From Alentia gelatinosa (Eukaryota; Annelida; Polychaeta; Phyllodocida; Polynoidae): a stretch of DNA of 64,000 bases. The stretch covers positions 102,789,457 to 102,853,456 of the forward strand of contig OX465580.1 of NCBI GenBank assembly GCA_950022655.1, in the 5' to 3' direction. The first letter of the stretch is position 1. Every line of letters starts with the position of its first letter. Positions 60,370-64,000 of the stretch are shown here, piece by piece. The notes below the pieces were generated by a model, which did no database searches, had not been told where the DNA came from, and saw nothing but the letters and a program-made list of their open reading frames with translations. Both the position numbers and the translations under genes were made by a program.

Positions 60370-61903
60370 TAATAATAATCACACAGAACTGGGATATCTT
60401 GGCAAGATCCATCACGACCAAAGAACTGCACAAGAAGAAACTCATCAACGGATACAAACGCCCGAAAAACGTCAAGGATTACCTAGTAAAAGCGAGAACG
60501 AACTACAAACCAAGCCACCCTCAGGAAAACAACACCGACCGTACCAAGACGATACCAAAGGCAAAAGAGAAACAGAGAAAAGAACAACCCAACAAACGGG
60601 ACGACACCGAAGATAAACCAGAACCCAACAAGAAACAGAAAAACAACGAGGAAAACAAGTGTACCAAGACGAACTGCAAGTACTGTCGCATCCTTAACAT
60701 GGATGGACAAGTCACATCCCAAACCACGGGACGAAAACACCAAACAAAATGGAATGTGACGTGCAACAGCTCCAACATAATCTACTGTATCGAGTGCGAA
60801 TCCTGCAACATGCAGTACGTGGGGCAGACCAAGCGGAAAATCAAGGAACGAATCAGAGAACACCTGAACTGCTTCAAAAACAACACAAGGAAGAATGAAA
60901 TACCAAGCCACTTCAACCAACAAACTCACAACGGTACCCTAGACGTAAAGGTACACATACTGGATTTCATATACAGACACCTCGGTTCTAAAGAAGCGGC
61001 ACGTCTGAGAAATAAAATTGAATTCAACTGGATACACCGACTAAAAACACACTCTCCACATGGTCTCAACACTCTGGACAACAGGTATGGCTAGTAGTCG
61101 CCAGAAATGGTCCGCCCCCGAAAAATGCCACGTCAAAATTTTTTTTCCCCAACCGCGGAATTAACCATCCATCGGAACGGAAAGAATAACATAAAAAGTA
61201 CTGCCCAAATCCAGGGGGACGAATCAAGACGATGCTAGGACTACACAGAAATAGAGAGACAGAAAGGAGTGGGTTTTTTTTCTATACTCATGCAAAAAAA
61301 CAAACGAGGGACTGCAGTATCCTCCTACGGGGAGAAATCCCCGCAGGAAAGACCACAGAAGAATACCTACCACACTTTGCCTGATGAGACTGGATAACAG
61401 TCGAAACCACGAGAGAAACATTTAAATCCAACACAAGACATATAACGCTCCGGTGCTGGTACACCGTAGTGTTATACTGACGAACTTGGCTTTTGTCAGG
61501 CACTCACAACACATTTTTAGGCCTCCTCCCAGCCTTGAACAAAGCTGGATACGTAGGGATCGATATAACCCCTACGTTGGGCTCTCTGTGTAGAGAACCC
61601 ATAAGGAACTGTATGGACAACCATACAGCGAGCCTCAGACGAATAGTCGAACGCCCGCTTGAAAAGCGAGCCTCAGACACATAGTCGAACGTCCGGCAGA
61701 CACAAGCCGGCCGTGCCATATACAACCAACCAATGAAACAAGCGCTGAGGGTCACGTGCACGCCTCAGCCAATCAACGACTCCGAAAGTAGGGTACGTAG
61801 CAGGACGCGGGAACCTCTGCACGTCCTCTTCCCTGGTCTCTCTATTCCGTGGTCGCAAGTGGTGGGAGACGGTTTTGGAAATTGATAAGCCTCGTTACGT
61901 CAC
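60370..61903 (+). mobile_element. 5'-truncated Penelope-like element, 1,534 bp
   Basis: The element is bounded by a perfect 16-bp direct repeat. Its open frame begins almost at the left boundary, in the C-terminal part of the reverse transcriptase, and continues through a GIY-YIG endonuclease. About 800 bp of 3' non-coding sequence follows, including a gcttttgtcaggc motif and a 38-bp tandem duplication around gcgagcctcagac (61628 and 61666). Penelope-like elements are retroelements pairing a telomerase-related RT with a GIY-YIG endonuclease and often insert 5'-truncated. Confidence 0.9.
60372..61094 (+). CDS. Penelope-like element: RT C-terminus plus GIY-YIG endonuclease
   Basis: The frame is open from the insertion boundary (IIIITQNWDILARS) to TAG at 61092-61094, about 240 residues with no breaks. 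LHKKKLINGYKRPKNVKDYL is the end of the reverse transcriptase. A Lys/Glu/Asn-rich linker of about 60 residues follows. Next is a Cys cluster, CTKTNCKYC, typical of the finger preceding this endonuclease. The GIY-YIG core is NIIYCIECESCNMQYVGQTK, with the conserved Arg in KIKERIREH. The endonuclease nicks DNA to prime reverse transcription. Without the RT catalytic domain the copy is inactive, although the nuclease part looks intact. Any translation start is arbitrary. Confidence 0.92.
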   Translation: MIITQNWDILARSITTKELHKKKLINGYKRPKNVKDYLVKARTNYKPSHPQENNTDRTKTIPKAKEKQRKEQPNKRDDTEDKPEPNKKQKNNEENKCTKTNCKYCRILNMDGQVTSQTTGRKHQTKWNVTCNSSNIIYCIECESCNMQYVGQTKRKIKERIREHLNCFKNNTRKNEIPSHFNQQTHNGTLDVKVHILDFIYRHLGSKEAARLRNKIEFNWIHRLKTHSPHGLNTLDNRYG

Positions 61904-61919
61904 ACATCCTCTAGCTTTA
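61904..61919 (+). repeat. Right target duplication of Penelope-like element
   Basis: acatcctctagcttta, exact match to 60354-60369. Confidence 0.9.
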
Positions 61920-62272
61920 AAAACGGAAATGTCTCGGTTTTCTCAAATTTCATGAAATGTAATCAATGATTTGACATGTATGCATATTTATTTGATATAT
62001 GTCACTATTATGATAGATGGGCCCTAACGTCCCGATGAATGGGCCCTAACGTCCCGACTTAAGGGTGTTTGGCCCTAACGTCTACATACCACTGACATAC
62101 ATACCACTGGCCTTGATATCAGGATGGCACTGACCGCATGCTCTGCCAAGGTCCACTAAGCAATTGCTGAAATAGCGAAGGTTCAATCATAATAGCTCCA
62201 AATTAGATCGTCTCAGCAAGGACTTGTATGTATCATTGTATGGCTTCTTGAATCAAATATGTTTCTAGATTT
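61920..62272. other. Intergenic stretch
   Basis: No gene. A short direct repeat, gggccctaacgtcccga, occurs twice (about 62019 and 62041). Confidence 0.55.
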
Positions 62273-63255
62273 AAGCGTGTGATCCACCAAAACAGACTGA
62301 ACAGATGCTCTGTAGACACTCCGAAGGCACATTTTGAACCGCCAGCCAACGATCCTCACCGAGGATGGTCGGCCAGACATCCTTAAATCACTAAATTCTC
62401 CTAGCTGATCCACCAATTCCTCTATTTCTGGTGTTGCCGATGACCACATGGCGTCCACACCACATTTGGTGAGTGCCCAGCAAGAGAGTCCACCAAGTGC
62501 CCTGGCCGGCTGACACCAGCGAGACATTGCACTTGCAGCAGGTTTGCTGTTGCTGTCTGATGGATGATTGCTGCACTAACATTATAGCCAAGTTTCCCGG
62601 TCATCCGATAGGCAGAACACTTAGTAGAAACCGAACGAGAGTTAGACTTGACAATGTTTATGCCACGACGGGAAGGTCGCGTATTACTACACGAGTTCGG
62701 TTTCGTATTTATCCTACCTCGTCTATGCTTTTGTATTACTAAAAGATAAATATTGAGTCAATGACCAACAGAACTTTTTTTCATAGTAGCTGACATCCTG
62801 CTCTCTGATTGGTCAATATTGTTATTACTCTAGTGGCATAAAAAACACTTTATGTCACGGCCTGCCACATAAAATTTCCCTATGTTAAGCCTATGGCGGT
62901 TTTTTATTAGGGGTAGGATAATGAGCATGTCTCCACACATTACGCCACTCCAGCAGTGCAAAACCTAGTAATCAAGCAGAGCAGTGTGCTGTCATGTTGG
63001 TTTTTGTATGGGAATGAGATCTTGTCAAATATCCACTGAATTCTGTGTTAAACTGAAGAATGAAGGTAAATAAACATAAGCCTTGATATTATGAATGAGT
63101 ATAGCATGCTCTGGGGCAAGGATAGCTCCCAGAGTACATAAACTGTCTGAATTTTGGGTCTTTGCTCTTGTGTCAGCGAACCGCGGGGGTCGCCCCCTCT
63201 ATGTTGACGGTGTGTCTCTTGGTATATGTGGGCAATCAGTCAATGCGGATCCTGG

Positions 63256-63296
63256 GATCGGCCAGTCGGCCAGTCAGCCAGTTGGCCAGTCGGCTG
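63256..63296. repeat. (GGCCAGTC)n-like minisatellite
   Basis: About four degenerate units of ggccagtc, some with a cagc/ttgg variant. Confidence 0.85.
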
Positions 63297-63580
63297 AAAA
63301 TCGAATGAATCAGTATTATGTCAGCAACGGAAATTACAGTGGGCGGTCCATAGAATTTACTAAATATGTAAATTAGGTTGGGTCTAAGCTCAAGAAATAA
63401 TGATCTGTTGGCCAGACTGTTTGGTGGACAGACAAACAATGGCATTTAGAGCCGGCCTGCAGTTGGTAACAACTGTGTGGCTGGTTTATTTGCTGATCCA
63501 CCAAGCAGATCATTTTCCGCGACACACATTTCAGGCTGGCAACTGTCACCGACTACTACAATTCCACCACAATGCCATCG

Positions 63581-63624
63581 GTCGGTGCTAGCTGAGGTCG
63601 GTGCTAGCTGAGGTCGGTGCTAGC
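63581..63624. repeat. 16-bp tandem repeat at the right end of the TIR element
   Basis: gtcggtgctagctgag is repeated about 2.6 times and runs directly into the TTGGTGG terminal motif. Confidence 0.92.
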
Positions 63625-63642
63625 TTGGTGGATCACACACTT

Positions 63643-64000
63643 TCTAAAAATGACACATGACAAATATGGCCCTGTGTCTGCTAGTGACGCATTCATCGCA
63701 AATTAGTATAGATGGGATTCATGTGGCACACAACACATAAAAAATAATGGATAACCACAGATTCACCACGAGTGTAGATTCTTTAGGGGTGTCTCGTCCT
63801 CTCTATGTCTGCTTTTCCAATACGATAACCTTGTTGGGTCTCGTCAGCGATTACCCCCTTGACCTCCATTTCGACTTATCCACGAGAATAACCATGCATC
63901 TTCTGCCTCCCTGGAAGGAACTTATGCATCTACAGGGAAGCATAGAAACCACTATTATAATATCAGAATAAAATTGGTAATAGAATGAAAAATGATAAAC
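63643..64000. other. Window end, no feature seen
   Basis: I see no supportable gene or repeat. AATAAA occurs near 63968 but belongs to no identified transcript. Confidence 0.5.

Larger units (their letters stand above)
62273..63642. mobile_element. Non-autonomous element with CCACCAA TIRs
   Basis: The left end AAGCGTGTGATCCACCAA (62273-62290) and right end TTGGTGGATCACACACTT (63625-63642) are inverted at 17 of 18 positions. Further copies of gctgatccaccaa lie inside at about 62404 and 63493. No transposase frame is present over 1.37 kb. The ends resemble those at 27069 and 31924. Confidence 0.6.

Noticed and set aside
60483..60929. 148-codon minus-strand ORF
   Set aside because: It is the antisense shadow of the Penelope-like endonuclease frame.
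62213..62742. ORFs within the right-hand TIR element as a transposase
   Set aside because: No transposase motif, and the frames are short and mutually overlapping.

Overview
The window is animal nuclear DNA. It has one intron-rich gene with GT-AG junctions, long AT-rich introns, microsatellites, a tRNA-derived SINE, non-LTR and LTR retrotransposons, a Penelope-like element and a Crypton-type tyrosine recombinase. This mixture suits a marine invertebrate (mollusc, brachiopod, annelid, echinoderm or amphioxus grade). The sequence does not fix the phylum.

The only confidently placed host gene is a taxilin on the + strand. Eleven coding exons between 2435 and 15245 join without a phase error into a protein of about 447 residues: a short basic N-terminus, a long coiled coil and an acidic, Ala/Ser/Glu-rich tail. 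A CpG-rich stretch at 1870-2120 is the likely promoter and 5' leader. Isolated exon-like ORFs at 293-382, 39962-40114 and 48416-48433 may belong to unplaced host genes.

Most of the rest is transposon-derived. From left to right: a 5'-truncated LINE on the minus strand (18161-18870); a decayed Ty3/gypsy pol with four nonsense codons in one frame (20402-22873); a Crypton-like tyrosine recombinase with a 23-bp direct repeat on each side (23276-24371); a decayed LINE (25329-26650); elements with TIRs ending in CCACCAA (27069-28087, 31924-32196, 62273-63642); an intact Ty3/gypsy element with identical 152-bp LTRs and a TCCTT duplication (33574-38329); a decayed minus-strand LINE (54007-55215); a SINE (55542-55817); an imperfect palindrome of about 1 kb (56180-57240); and a 5'-truncated Penelope-like element inside a 16-bp target duplication (60370-61903).

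A recurrent feature is the long foldback hairpin: arms of roughly 60-80 bp and a short GC-rich apex, at 8170, 24776, 25163 and 40395, with smaller ones elsewhere. The hairpins differ in sequence but share an architecture. Together with the CCACCAA-terminal elements they are the least explained part of the window. Nothing points to prokaryotic DNA, CRISPR or operons.
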